The notes below the pieces were generated by a model. The model was not told where the DNA came from and did not search any database. It saw only the letters and a program-made list of their open reading frames with translations. DNA of 43,893 nt from assembly GCA_026387355.1 (NCBI GenBank), contig JAPLLW010000009.1:401-44293 (forward strand), given 5' to 3'. The DNA is from Candidatus Omnitrophota bacterium (lineage in GTDB: Bacteria; Omnitrophota; Gorgyraeia; Gygaellales; Profunditerraquicolaceae). The translations under genes were made by a program, and so were the position numbers. This document shows, piece after piece, positions 27,601-33,493 of the stretch (within the stretch, counting starts at the first letter, position 1; every line of letters begins with the position of its first letter).

Positions 27601-28300
27601 TCCAGCGGGCGAGAAATACCGCAATTTCCCATTCGGAGGAGCATATATTTTATCTGCATTAGGCGAGGCAGGCAAGGCAGGTTTACTATTTAGTCCGCAT
27701 AATAGCTATGGTGGCCAGTCTCCGTTAATCTGGGCAATACGGAATTTTTCCGAAGGAGGCAGGGACGAAAGATCTACGCTTACCTATTTGCATTTTTCAA
27801 TAATAGATTCTGCTTTACGTATGAGAGGTAACAGCGGAGCAACTGAACAAGGAGATTTCCTTGGGGAGTTAGCGCCTAATTCAGCAAACGCTGGGCCTGC
27901 AAATCCTGTTCCTGGATCAACCAGAGGAGGTATTGATTTTCGTTCGCTTCCAGTGTTTACTGGAGCAGTGGGTAATTTAAGCTTGAAAAATAGTCCTGCT
28001 TCGATAGCTAGCCTAAAGAAAATGGAATTGTTCCGCGAGAGGCAAGAAATGCAAAAGTTAATTGATTCGGGAATTGTTCCTTCTGCCGAGCGCATAAAAG
28101 AGTTTGTTCAGGCCTCTTGTCTTCAGGGCAGGTTAAACAGTAATATTGATAAGGTAGTGCTTTGTATATCCGATATATTTAGGGCCGAGGAGGCTAACTG
28201 CTCACCTTCTGACCCGGTGCTTAAAGACATTTTAGCTATTCTTGAGTCAGACTTAACGGATAGTGAATTGAAGGATATCTTCGTAGGTGTTAAGGCATAA
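18626..28300 (+). CDS. Giant exported multidomain protein with acyltransferase and kinase-like modules
   Basis: About 3224 residues. The signal peptide is at 1-28 (SAFA/Q). Residues ~35-345 resemble a conserved N-terminal region of large Omnitrophota proteins. Residues ~945-1240 are a malonyl-CoA:ACP-type acyltransferase: FFPGLGS, GESLG with nucleophile Ser1054, and FLAHS with His1171. Residues ~1480-1560 repeat part of that fold, but the elbow reads GMDDVG (1518-1523) with no Ser. Residues ~1660-2010 resemble aminoglycoside/choline-type kinases: GFGKGGS, VRKV, SGDTNTEN (Asp1907, Asn1912; the usual His is Ser1905) and FFDPR (Asp1943). Two helical repeats fill ~2132-2589 and ~2614-3070. It starts at GTG 18626 or ATG 18635, has its own promoter, and ends at a terminator. 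Acyltransferase chemistry behind a signal peptide is puzzling. Role unknown. Confidence 0.82.
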   Translation: MSKMSHKPNKIISILLCFLLIFEQSAFAQPLVNLNISKYLGLRQGPLLPDRFRPLHLRYLSYDIKKSNFQLLLDRGDTQAPAKKEIEDSTKTLLKYFFIGLTLPNDVFWVNLRPDSPDDIIDSRLAKTDIGRIFLEADLQLKKDTANFTNPNTPVGKEYWDKLYKKAGELFGSENVTIPTLTRPWIVADEIIIREAEANAYIYKATLKVMLEQDYLKNSATYNFDDPRLKKLNEYSSQLIRELVIPNLNKEINNSKRYAALRQVYYSLILAQWFKDRQRNQSGPYSKLIDSGRLSGLVLTEKYSKDSYFKAYQESFKNGEYNVKEPRQGLYGQVVRSYFSGGMNLENLNRTQGQTLANSPIVIAALVNSGRNISANVEMAGDFQVREVSTQSVQATPVVQAALPLQNTVTARENVSPSVNTPKPGRIGTNSEPGDNGAIGKGSALQLRQAIRTSSVPNKDIVLRKINELKEKIASATLGVEEKKNADLVIAKLTELYQKNAIEVFDAIVKGQEDYLLAFAGSNKLALMSDMFSPQFSDYLDELLFHEGYVAVFGEGSYDAHRAIVYGIQRKIFGQENPLRDILRRYINQHSPKVKEESKNALTTLRDAYPAEYPQIYSLIIKAIGEENINKISEVNLNGSSIQIKLNNGEVKVVPQDVSKLILNEYERSNCLLSQRDNSAVILLENKTTALSSTSLVGYLSNFYKITWGNPQANGSVIIGQDQLVGLLTDMKTVKMFGKFTNRINAILAKLEKPNRYKLGSEVRKEIDLLSEEIKDIAPVLSARLQFTSTMNEDESKGLQPLFLVRSISRADILSALGIRSRPELLGFLNHSGLMSDLMRAYGESEVGNIFVVTSGNLLDFLNRLKESDFINLLAIDYYHQKDNYIEAETSGNPLREPSVILPFGQKEPVVFLEYLSPLNRTLFSREVNHIKGFNQRGILAQKGFVTQVVGFFPGLGSASDYRDLGSKLYDTGIPEVQRIYNEAARALGYIKNGKPDSSRLFFKAENMPQDKTAKMGFISAAFLVHNLALHAYLKHLARENSNPINFTAYTGESLGILTAAVASGSLSVADGVKIAQYFIPRIIETANEVVDQEHHVIGISADNINQILRELTQEFGADFEVHKYFSGYPESQVNVFVSAKRAADFYRVMSRKYPQATVKELKPPTTFLAHSSKVKSAREDLVKFIRQNRILFQQPLTPVVSNNNSGILTSSDDIRQAVLGIIDEPMHSQETSRLVDTLGADLVVEVGLGGKSESLLSQNRVRTPATSFTGNDNVLLLSALTRVSQLENAVEELKRTGKSQELDSRYYDILRRFFVIAQSNQLARKMGFRVIERGIQEGMLQEHAIYSPAFYEFLEIFQNTYLYRFYVETSLTPELALDDLVVSMRLKRRILASKDQQKIDLDAVIMDKNGVKSNVYYLDYKYPESVTFNFSRLHIPDEELARKASELIETQPMAAEIYEKIRRDLRLPSLDYFTSASYDDNSDKAGIRMIVYQFVMFKLMQLYRPAVLGQNFYYVSGMDDVGLCTSLAVSGALSIENAIALFQKQGIMNFAINDAVIKIIDPKTGAVLKSKSQISELINNLSGITANLTTMKNNFNSWIVSFDAAEKSKDKLPVIFNQEPIIISSMEDIWRKDLNVLLDVLEELSILLFTDQNGKVYRFAEGRGISTANIYAYVNADERVIGFGKGGSESLTIFLMKPGSTEITVRKVLSERLITAIWDRSGSGVMLPPFKKALAQARFLQGLPEETQQYFPRVSNIEERDLPIPPGTPEAEKFGSAYHELIYDMNFIPGDEVSEFIRKYNPAPKVVARLYEEIFRVLEEKVHSQRRREPKRPSLESSYFKKIEDRLVLSRKTAPQVFNNNLLDSEYITINGVRYLNIKGLLRRFREHPEYLKILEPVFHSLVSGDTNTENIKITNIEPILRAVREGNANFTAEEIGIKFFDPRAIGYYEDGRDTGSDDPMYDNKPWHNSIGEYDVIHGEHFDLVVTKNSSGGVQLEMKIHSDNPYAASYAGIEQYFKEVMTKALDLDNPNSEFLKNDPYWVIRFAFIMGTHFAAMPPFHFKTEEDGRLIDDYTNQRRPVAIYAEGIKWLNLALDMLEGRKTEYLGFKVPQVPQAPPAKSVALVKLSVPINGPQQLSNESRTFLSPWMRIVRATAVGQYPVNFDNQTASNLRQALKALEGKIPASNKYQKFTGLLTNLILDINNPVNKVDAQELKRRTDELVAALKEIEDPSAYVLASSMLFDSFAKLGVNSELLVNADRDLVNDALSKLAQIEIDKGAKGAYERLLACVTVFLSIGQLGFKDRLTQENNYVSESLDLLSNIESAFYRGRSAASLFSALKVLGYEGYIWGGDKDYFKETLDYLDANLWKAAEAQVGHEDIFDSVYPVVTILNAMALCGKPEYLTYKRDWVEEGKIFIDKISPSDRMNQLQYFLIALRNLGKLNEYFPDLRSYLKNIIDAYIEHGKTHKEDSQLYVSMDDTYVVETCWMFGYQDLIPDSIINRLVSNMATYKIGESYFNMDYGLSYALTALAEVGQSNLLFEPNVDFGNEEPFNWVINHFTPAEVNSITLPYIFHSIVGCALRMRGLGNPETAIFKPDPVASRSTQVVSKAITGVERLGSFSRQSRAFFSPWIRLVRGFALGENPGEFDSQMASNLRQALAEINNKVSSDNNFNRFASSLAGLILDFNEHKGLSAEVMRPRIQSMVESIQQIQEPDLYVLASSVLIDSLAKLGIDSSFLVNDNFDLVDAALKKAQEIPQEKGEKGAYERLAAYSTLLLAVGNLGLKDRIVNGKENHIIAALNLIETIPNAFYRGRGASAIFLTASMLGYKDLVISSGKDYLKEILDYFDEHLDTRTDTTQMKKRPIFNTDPLCTVLNAIAFLNKPEYLNYRRNWIEEARWFMSQLPPHAAASQVQYYIFSLYNLGKLGEFIPNVDEYVKEAIDNYVKFGGNTDALDDNMNDAYMFEIAWQIGRTDLIPQAMADRMLTQFCKYPAGEKYRNFPFGGAYILSALGEAGKAGLLFSPHNSYGGQSPLIWAIRNFSEGGRDERSTLTYLHFSIIDSALRMRGNSGATEQGDFLGELAPNSANAGPANPVPGSTRGGIDFRSLPVFTGAVGNLSLKNSPASIASLKKMELFRERQEMQKLIDSGIVPSAERIKEFVQASCLQGRLNSNIDKVVLCISDIFRAEEANCSPSDPVLKDILAILESDLTDSELKDIFVGVKA
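25020..26390 (+). repeat. Internal coding repeat A of the giant gene
   Basis: Encodes about 457 residues, mostly helical, from LSNESRTFLSPWMRIVRA to CALRMRG. It aligns without large gaps to repeat B at 26465-27836: SNLRQAL, YVLASS, AKLG, KGAYERL, a D-x-Y segment and ALRMRG recur in the same order. The protein similarity is clear, but the DNA has diverged. Confidence 0.8.
26465..27836 (+). repeat. Internal coding repeat B of the giant gene
   Basis: Second copy of the 457-residue helical unit, from LGSFSRQSRAFFSPWIRLV to SALRMRG. The alternating helices with GG-A-L-ALGEAGK turns suggest an alpha/alpha solenoid or toroid, but no catalytic motif is visible. Confidence 0.8.
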
Positions 28301-28304
28301 GCTT

Positions 28305-28367
28305 AAAGGGGCATCCCGTCTTTTGGTGTTGTGGCCAAAGAGACCTTCCTTTCGATGCCCCTTTTTT
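28305..28367 (+). terminator. Terminator of the giant gene
   Basis: AAAGGGGCATC at 28305-28315 pairs with GATGCCCCTTT at 28354-28364, followed by a T-run. The 38 nt between the arms can form a further TTTGG/CCAAA hairpin. It starts 5 nt after the stop codon. Confidence 0.8.
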
Positions 28368-28413
28368 AATTCTCTAATTGATCTTTCGATGAACAATAAC
28401 TGACATTAATCCC

Positions 28414-28442
28414 TTGTAAAGGCTTGTGTTATGCCATAAAAT
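28414..28442 (+). promoter_or_regulatory. Candidate promoter of the binding-protein/cyclase operon
   Basis: TTGTAA at 28414-28419 and TAAAAT at 28437-28442 are separated by 17 nt, about 70 nt before the start codon at 28516 and downstream of the giant gene's terminator. Confidence 0.4.
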
Positions 28443-28515
28443 ATTGTAAAATAGCAGCTATCCATAATAAAGGAATACGATATAGCCCTGTCAAAGCAGT
28501 AGTTAATTTTTCACT

Positions 28516-29496
28516 ATGAAAATTAGGCAATTTACAATTTGTCTTGTTATATTATTGTTGACGCAAGGTAGCGCACTTTATGCTGCGCAGAGTAACTATC
28601 GCGGCAAGAAGATACTTTATGTTAATTCATACCATAAAGGATACGATTGGAGCGATGGAGAGCAGAGGGGGGCTCAGAGGGCTCTTTCTAAAACCGGGGT
28701 AGATTTAAAGATTGTTTACATGGATACAAAGAATAATCCTTCCGTAGATTCTTGCAAGGAAGCGGCATTAAGAGTTAAAAAAATCATTGATGAATTTAAG
28801 CCTGATGTACTTATCACCTCTGATGATAACGCCTTTGTTTACGTAGTGGTGCCTTATTTTCGCGATACTAGCTTACCTGTGGTTTTTTGCGGATTTAATT
28901 GGGATATGTCTTCTTATGGGGCACCGTACAAAAATACGACAGGTATGATTGAAATCGGCCTTAATGGAGAACTCTATAGCCATTTAAGAAAGTTTTCCAA
29001 GGGTAACAGGGTTGGGTTCTTGTGTTTTGATGCTGCGCATGAGCGTGCCGGTTATAAAAGAGGCATTAAATATATTAAGAGCAATAGCTTTTACCCGGCA
29101 TTTGTAAAGGATTTTAGTTCTTGGAAAAGAGAGTTTCTCAATCTTCAAGATAAATCAGATATGATTATTATCGGGTCGCGCGAAGGTATCCAGGGTTGGG
29201 ATGAAGCAGAAGCAACTAATTTTATATACAATAATGTGCGCGTGCCAACAGGCTCGGATATGGATCTTGTGGCGCCTTTTTGTCTTATAGGTTTGCTGAA
29301 ATTGCCTGAAGAGCAAGGTGAATATGCTGCTTTGGCCGCCTTGCGTATTCTTAATGGCGAGAAACCTTATCAAATCCCAGTTGTAAATAATAGAAAAGGG
29401 ATATTGCTATTGAATTTTGATATAGCCGGAAAACTCGGGATAATTTTCCCGCCATCAATGATTAAAAGTGCGCAAAAAATAATCAACAAGGAGTAA
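28516..29496 (+). CDS. Periplasmic ABC-type substrate-binding protein
   Basis: A 326-residue exported protein with a signal peptide (residues 1-~24, ending near LYAAQ). The mature part begins KKILYVNSYHKGYDWSDGEQRG and continues with alternating beta/alpha elements (VYMDTKNN, PDVLITSDDNAFVYVVVPYFRDTSLPVVFCG), the pattern of the ABC substrate-binding family represented by PF04392. No permease or ATPase gene is nearby. Instead a membrane diguanylate cyclase gene starts 4 nt after its stop, so it more likely acts as the ligand sensor for that cyclase than as part of a transporter. The ligand is unknown. Confidence 0.75.
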   Translation: MKIRQFTICLVILLLTQGSALYAAQSNYRGKKILYVNSYHKGYDWSDGEQRGAQRALSKTGVDLKIVYMDTKNNPSVDSCKEAALRVKKIIDEFKPDVLITSDDNAFVYVVVPYFRDTSLPVVFCGFNWDMSSYGAPYKNTTGMIEIGLNGELYSHLRKFSKGNRVGFLCFDAAHERAGYKRGIKYIKSNSFYPAFVKDFSSWKREFLNLQDKSDMIIIGSREGIQGWDEAEATNFIYNNVRVPTGSDMDLVAPFCLIGLLKLPEEQGEYAALAALRILNGEKPYQIPVVNNRKGILLLNFDIAGKLGIIFPPSMIKSAQKIINKE

Positions 29497-29499
29497 GTT

Positions 29500-31110
29500 A
29501 TGATACGTTTTCCTATCGGGCAGAAGATTTTCTACGGTTTCTCCATAATCATATTACTCTCGTTAGCAGCTCTTTATGTATCATTCCCGTATTTAAATAA
29601 AATTAATGCTTTATCTTCTCAGATATTGCCTCTTGAGCGGGAAGTTAATTTCTCTCATAAATATAGTGAGGCAGTAAGATTTCTAGAAAGTAAAATTGAG
29701 CTTTATCTTGTGATAGGAAGCCAGGAAGCTAAAGAGAATGCGCTCTCTTCTCTAGGCCAACTAGAACAGATTACCAAAGAGATTGCTCAAGATCAGAGTT
29801 TAATGAGATTGCAAGGGTTAGTTATCTTAGCCAGGAAATTAAGCAGTACGACAAGTATTCTATTCGATGCTATAGCTAAAAAAGAACCAGCCCAAAAGAT
29901 TAACAGTTGCATTCTAGATACGGTTGTTAATACTCAGGCTTTTGAGGTAAACCAAAAGTATTTACAGAGTCAGAATTTAGAGAATACGTTAAGAATTGCT
30001 GTTGAAGAGAAGATGATTGTTTCAACGCTCTTAAACACCTTTGTTTATTTAGGCTTAGCTATTATATTAATCGGGTTTATTATAGGTTTTCTTCTTACAA
30101 GTGTAATTGTCCGTAATTTACTAAAGCTCCAAAGAGTTACCAAAGATATTGCCGCGGGAAACTTTGATTCACGCGTAGATGTTCAATCTAAGGATGAAAT
30201 CGGAGAACTGGCTGATTCATTCAATCTTATGTTAATGGAGCTTAAGAAGAGTACTGTTTCCAATGATTATTTAGAGAGCCTTATTAATAGTATGGCGGAT
30301 ATGCTGGTTGTCGTTGACGTACATTTGACAATACTACGCGTAAATAGGGCGGTATGTGGATTATTGGGATATGAGGAAGATGAACTCTTGGGCTCGCCGC
30401 TTACTAAACTCTTTTCGCCAACTCAGACACTTTTTAATAACCAAGATTTCAGGGAGCATATTAAAAAAGGCGGATTAATTGATTACGAGATGCATTACCG
30501 GACTAAGGATGATATAGATATCCCCGTTCTTTTCAGCGCCTCAATTATGAAAGATAAGGATAAAAATGTTAGTTTTATTATTTGTACTGCTCAGGACATC
30601 ACAATATTAAAAAAGGCAGAGCAGGAATTGCGGGCTTTATCCTTAAAAGACGCGCTCACCGGGCTTTATAACCGTAGAGGGCTCTTGGCGCTTGGTGAGC
30701 AGCAGATTAGGTTTGCCCGTCGTAATAAGGAAGATGTAATGCTACTCTTTCTAGATATGGATAACATGAAGTGGATTAACGATACCTTTGGGCATGCCGA
30801 GGGGGATAAGGCGCTTATAGATGTGGCGAAGGTAATGAAGAAAACATTTCGCGATCCGGATATCATAGCTCGTATTGGTGGAGATGAGTTTGTGGTAATT
30901 GCGGTTCAGGCTGCCAAGCATGAAGAGAATACGCTTATTAACCGCCTGAAGAGTAATCTCGATGCCAGGAATAAAGAGGAGGGGCATTGTTGTCCTCTGT
31001 CTCTTAGTATAGGAGTAGCGATCTGCGAAGCTTTATACATTGGCTCTGTTGATGAATTTATTAAACAGGCAGATGAAATGATGTATCAGGATAAGAAAAA
31101 GAAGTCTTAG
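29500..31110 (+). CDS. Membrane HAMP-PAS-GGDEF diguanylate cyclase
   Basis: A 536-residue signalling protein that should make cyclic di-GMP from GTP. TM1 is about residues 12-30, a helical periplasmic domain of ~140 residues follows, and TM2 is about 178-202. A HAMP domain is at ~203-255 (AAGNFDSRVDVQSKDEIGEL), PAS at ~260-375 (NRAVCGLLGYEEDELLG) and GGDEF at ~380-535. The active motif is intact, with GGDEF at 460-464, and the allosteric inhibitory RxxD site is present at 451-454 (RDPD), so product feedback is expected. AAGGAG lies before the start. It is coupled to the preceding binding-protein gene by a 3 nt gap, suggesting a two-part sensor. Confidence 0.9.
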   Translation: MIRFPIGQKIFYGFSIIILLSLAALYVSFPYLNKINALSSQILPLEREVNFSHKYSEAVRFLESKIELYLVIGSQEAKENALSSLGQLEQITKEIAQDQSLMRLQGLVILARKLSSTTSILFDAIAKKEPAQKINSCILDTVVNTQAFEVNQKYLQSQNLENTLRIAVEEKMIVSTLLNTFVYLGLAIILIGFIIGFLLTSVIVRNLLKLQRVTKDIAAGNFDSRVDVQSKDEIGELADSFNLMLMELKKSTVSNDYLESLINSMADMLVVVDVHLTILRVNRAVCGLLGYEEDELLGSPLTKLFSPTQTLFNNQDFREHIKKGGLIDYEMHYRTKDDIDIPVLFSASIMKDKDKNVSFIICTAQDITILKKAEQELRALSLKDALTGLYNRRGLLALGEQQIRFARRNKEDVMLLFLDMDNMKWINDTFGHAEGDKALIDVAKVMKKTFRDPDIIARIGGDEFVVIAVQAAKHEENTLINRLKSNLDARNKEEGHCCPLSLSIGVAICEALYIGSVDEFIKQADEMMYQDKKKKS

Positions 31111-31142
31111 TAATTAGCGCAAAGTTTTGTTAAGGAGAGGGT

Positions 31143-32018
31143 ATGAATATTTTTGTGGGTAATTTATTGTTTGAAGCAACTGATGTTGATGTTAAGAAAT
31201 TATTTGAAGGTTTTGGGGATGTTGCTTCTGTCACAATCGTAATGGAGAAAAAAGGTATAAAATCTAGGGGTTTTGGATTCGTGGAGATGCTTGATGAAAA
31301 TCAGGCCCAAGCCGCTATTACAGCTTTAGACGGAAAAGATTTTATGGGGCGCGCTATCAACGTAAGCCCCGCTCTTCCTAAAACAGAAAAGAGTCTTCAA
31401 AAAAAGAAGAAGGTTCATATTAAGGTTGAAGCACAACTACCGGCTTCTCCTCGTGAATTTGTTTCTAGGCCCGGACAATATATGGGAGGTAGGCGTACGC
31501 GTAGTTATGCGATGAAGCGCTCGGCAGAAGGGGTTAGTTTGCCCTTTAGGCCCCGCAGGTCGAGCAATGATAATCCTATGCGTTGGAGAAAGAAAAGGGA
31601 TCAACCTAAGCCGTGGCAGAAAAACGATACCGGAGTTAAACCTTGGGAAAAATCCGAGGAAGGATCTAAGCCTTGGAATAAATCCGGTGGAGTTTCAAAG
31701 CCTTGGGAGAAAAAAAACGAAGGTTCCATGCCTTGGAAAAAGACCGGTGTGGCTTCTAAGCCTTGGGAGAAGCCGAGGGATGGATCCAGGCCTTGGAAGA
31801 AATCTGAAGGAGGATTTAAGCCTTGGAAGAAAAGTGAAGAAGGATCTAGGTCTTGGAAAAAACCCGATGGAGCTTCAACGCCCTGGAAGAAAACCGAAGG
31901 AGTCTCTAAAACTTGGAAGAAAGCCGAAGGGGAATCTAGGCCTTGGAAGAAAAGTCCCGGGCGAATAACAGAATCAGGATTTAAAAAGCCTAAGAAATGG
32001 AGTAAAAAGGGTGCTTAA
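31143..32018 (+). CDS. RRM RNA-binding protein with a tandem decapeptide tail
   Basis: Residues 1-~78 are a single RNA-recognition motif with both ribonucleoprotein signatures: RNP2 IFVGNL at 3-8 and RNP1 SRGFGFVE at 41-48. Single RRM proteins in bacteria are often cold- or stress-linked RNA binders. Residues ~80-155 are basic and low in structure. Residues 156-275 are twelve units of exactly ten residues on the pattern K-P-W-K-K-x-E-G-x-S, giving a strongly basic, tryptophan-rich tail that probably binds RNA and is disordered. A clean AAGGAGAGGGT lies upstream of the ATG. The stop overlaps the next gene by 8 nt. Confidence 0.9.
   Translation: MNIFVGNLLFEATDVDVKKLFEGFGDVASVTIVMEKKGIKSRGFGFVEMLDENQAQAAITALDGKDFMGRAINVSPALPKTEKSLQKKKKVHIKVEAQLPASPREFVSRPGQYMGGRRTRSYAMKRSAEGVSLPFRPRRSSNDNPMRWRKKRDQPKPWQKNDTGVKPWEKSEEGSKPWNKSGGVSKPWEKKNEGSMPWKKTGVASKPWEKPRDGSRPWKKSEGGFKPWKKSEEGSRSWKKPDGASTPWKKTEGVSKTWKKAEGESRPWKKSPGRITESGFKKPKKWSKKGA
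31608..31967 (+). repeat. Twelve 30 bp tandem coding repeats
   Basis: Twelve consecutive 30 bp units encode the decapeptide K/R-P-W-x-K-x-x-x-x-x. The Trp and the following basic positions are almost invariant; the last six codons of each unit vary. The unit length is constant throughout, with no insertions or deletions. Confidence 0.9.
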
Positions 32019-33393
32019 AAAGCTTACTTTACTTATAGCTATTTCTATGGGTTTAGGTTTTTGGGCTCAAAGTTCAGGCTTTAACTCCCAGCAGTCTCTA
32101 GCTATTGCCATATTCTTCTCTTCGGTAATGGGGACTCTTTTCTTCTGGGATTTTCGCTTGAGTTTCGCTCTTTTAGGCACCTCGGTGCTTTTGGTTACCA
32201 AAACCATTGATCTGGAGCACTTAATAAAATATTCTTCTTTAGAAGTTATACTTTTCTTAGTTGGGATGATGGTGCTTGTTGGGTTACTGAAAGAAAACGG
32301 GCTATTTATTCTGATATCTAGAACTCTTTTGGCGGCTAAACATATTACTGCCCGTAAATTAATTATAATCATATCTGTAATATCAGCGCTTTTGTCCGCT
32401 TCAATTGATGAAGTTACATCTATTATATTTATGACCGCTGCAATTCTAGAAGTTTGTAATCATCTTGATATCGACCCTGTTCCGTTAATGATTATGTCAA
32501 TCTTTGCTACAAATATTGGAAGTTTTGCTACTGTATTGGGGAATCCCATCGGTATATTAATAGCCACGAAATCAGGGCTTAGCTTTGAGGATTTTATTAT
32601 AAAGGCTGCCCCTGTTGCAATATTGTGTCTTTTAGCAAGTATAGGCATTTGTATTGTTTGGTATAGAAAAGCGCTTAATGAAATGGACCGCAAGATTAAA
32701 CATTTCAAGAGTAGTGAAATTGCCGCGATGCGCATAAAAGAACCTATTAGCAAGGGGTTAAAGGTGAGTCTCACGATATTCGCAGTGACCTTATTTTTTA
32801 TAGCAATACACTCCCGGATTGAGCATTTTTTGGGATTATTGCCTAATACTGTGCTTCTTACTGTGCCTCTTTTTGCTAGCGGACTGGTTTTAATCTGGAA
32901 GAGGCATAATGCCAGGGATCGGATTGAAAAAGATGTGGAGTGGTGGACGCTATTATTCTTTTTGCTCCTATTTGCCCAAGCAGGAACACTTAAGTATACC
33001 GGAGCCACAGATGTACTCTCCAGAAATATCATCAATTTAACTGGTCCAAACAGTTTCTTGTTAACTTCAGTAATACTGTGGATTTCTTCGATAGGTTCAG
33101 CTATCTTGGATAATGTAGTTATAGTTGCAGCATTGATTCCGGCGGTACTTAGTTTTAAAGAATTAGGCATTGCAACCCAACCTCTCTGGTGGGCGCTTCT
33201 TTTTGGAGGATGCCTCGGAGGAAACATTACACTGGTTGGTTCAACAGCTAATATTGTTGCCCTGGGTATTTTAGAGAAAGAAAAGAAGATCCGTATCACT
33301 TTTATGCGCTGGTTTGGGGTAGGTTTAACCGTAGGGATTACAACAACTATTATCGCTTGGGCCGTGTTATTATTCATACCTTGGTATCGATAG
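32011..33393 (+). CDS. ArsB/NhaD (SLC13-like) ion transporter
   Basis: A 460-residue membrane protein with about 11-12 hydrophobic segments. The conserved core ALLSASIDEVTSIIFMTAAI, then ATNIGSFATVLGNPIGILIATKSG, and in the second half SAILDNVVIVAALIP and LGGNITLVGSTANIVALGI, is the inverted-repeat hairpin pair of the ion transporter superfamily that includes NhaD sodium/proton antiporters and ArsB arsenite pumps. No arsenic genes are nearby, so cation/proton exchange or organic-anion transport is equally possible. It starts at GTG 32011 inside the end of the RRM gene, implying coupled translation of an RNA-binding protein and a transporter. Confidence 0.8.
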   Translation: MLKKLTLLIAISMGLGFWAQSSGFNSQQSLAIAIFFSSVMGTLFFWDFRLSFALLGTSVLLVTKTIDLEHLIKYSSLEVILFLVGMMVLVGLLKENGLFILISRTLLAAKHITARKLIIIISVISALLSASIDEVTSIIFMTAAILEVCNHLDIDPVPLMIMSIFATNIGSFATVLGNPIGILIATKSGLSFEDFIIKAAPVAILCLLASIGICIVWYRKALNEMDRKIKHFKSSEIAAMRIKEPISKGLKVSLTIFAVTLFFIAIHSRIEHFLGLLPNTVLLTVPLFASGLVLIWKRHNARDRIEKDVEWWTLLFFLLLFAQAGTLKYTGATDVLSRNIINLTGPNSFLLTSVILWISSIGSAILDNVVIVAALIPAVLSFKELGIATQPLWWALLFGGCLGGNITLVGSTANIVALGILEKEKKIRITFMRWFGVGLTVGITTTIIAWAVLLFIPWYR

Positions 33394-33436
33394 TAACGTT
33401 TAGATTTCTAGCTGTTTTTTTAAGCCGCTTAATTCG

Positions 33437-33465
33437 TTGACAATAAAGTTGTTAAGTTATAAGAT
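33437..33465 (+). promoter_or_regulatory. Candidate promoter of the CpaF-type ATPase gene
   Basis: A perfect -35 TTGACA at 33437-33442 and TAAGAT at 33460-33465 are separated by 17 nt. The start codon follows 28 nt later, with GAGAGGAG upstream of it. Confidence 0.5.
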
Positions 33466-33493
33466 AACTAAAAACTCCAAGAGAGGAGCATAA

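Noticed and set aside
31567-31968. 133-residue periodic open frame in another + frame
   Set aside because: Its periodicity is just the 30 bp tandem repeat of the RRM protein read out of frame.
32460-33377. 305-residue open frame on the minus strand
   Set aside because: It is antisense to the ArsB/NhaD-type transporter, the same kind of shadow, with no recognisable domain.
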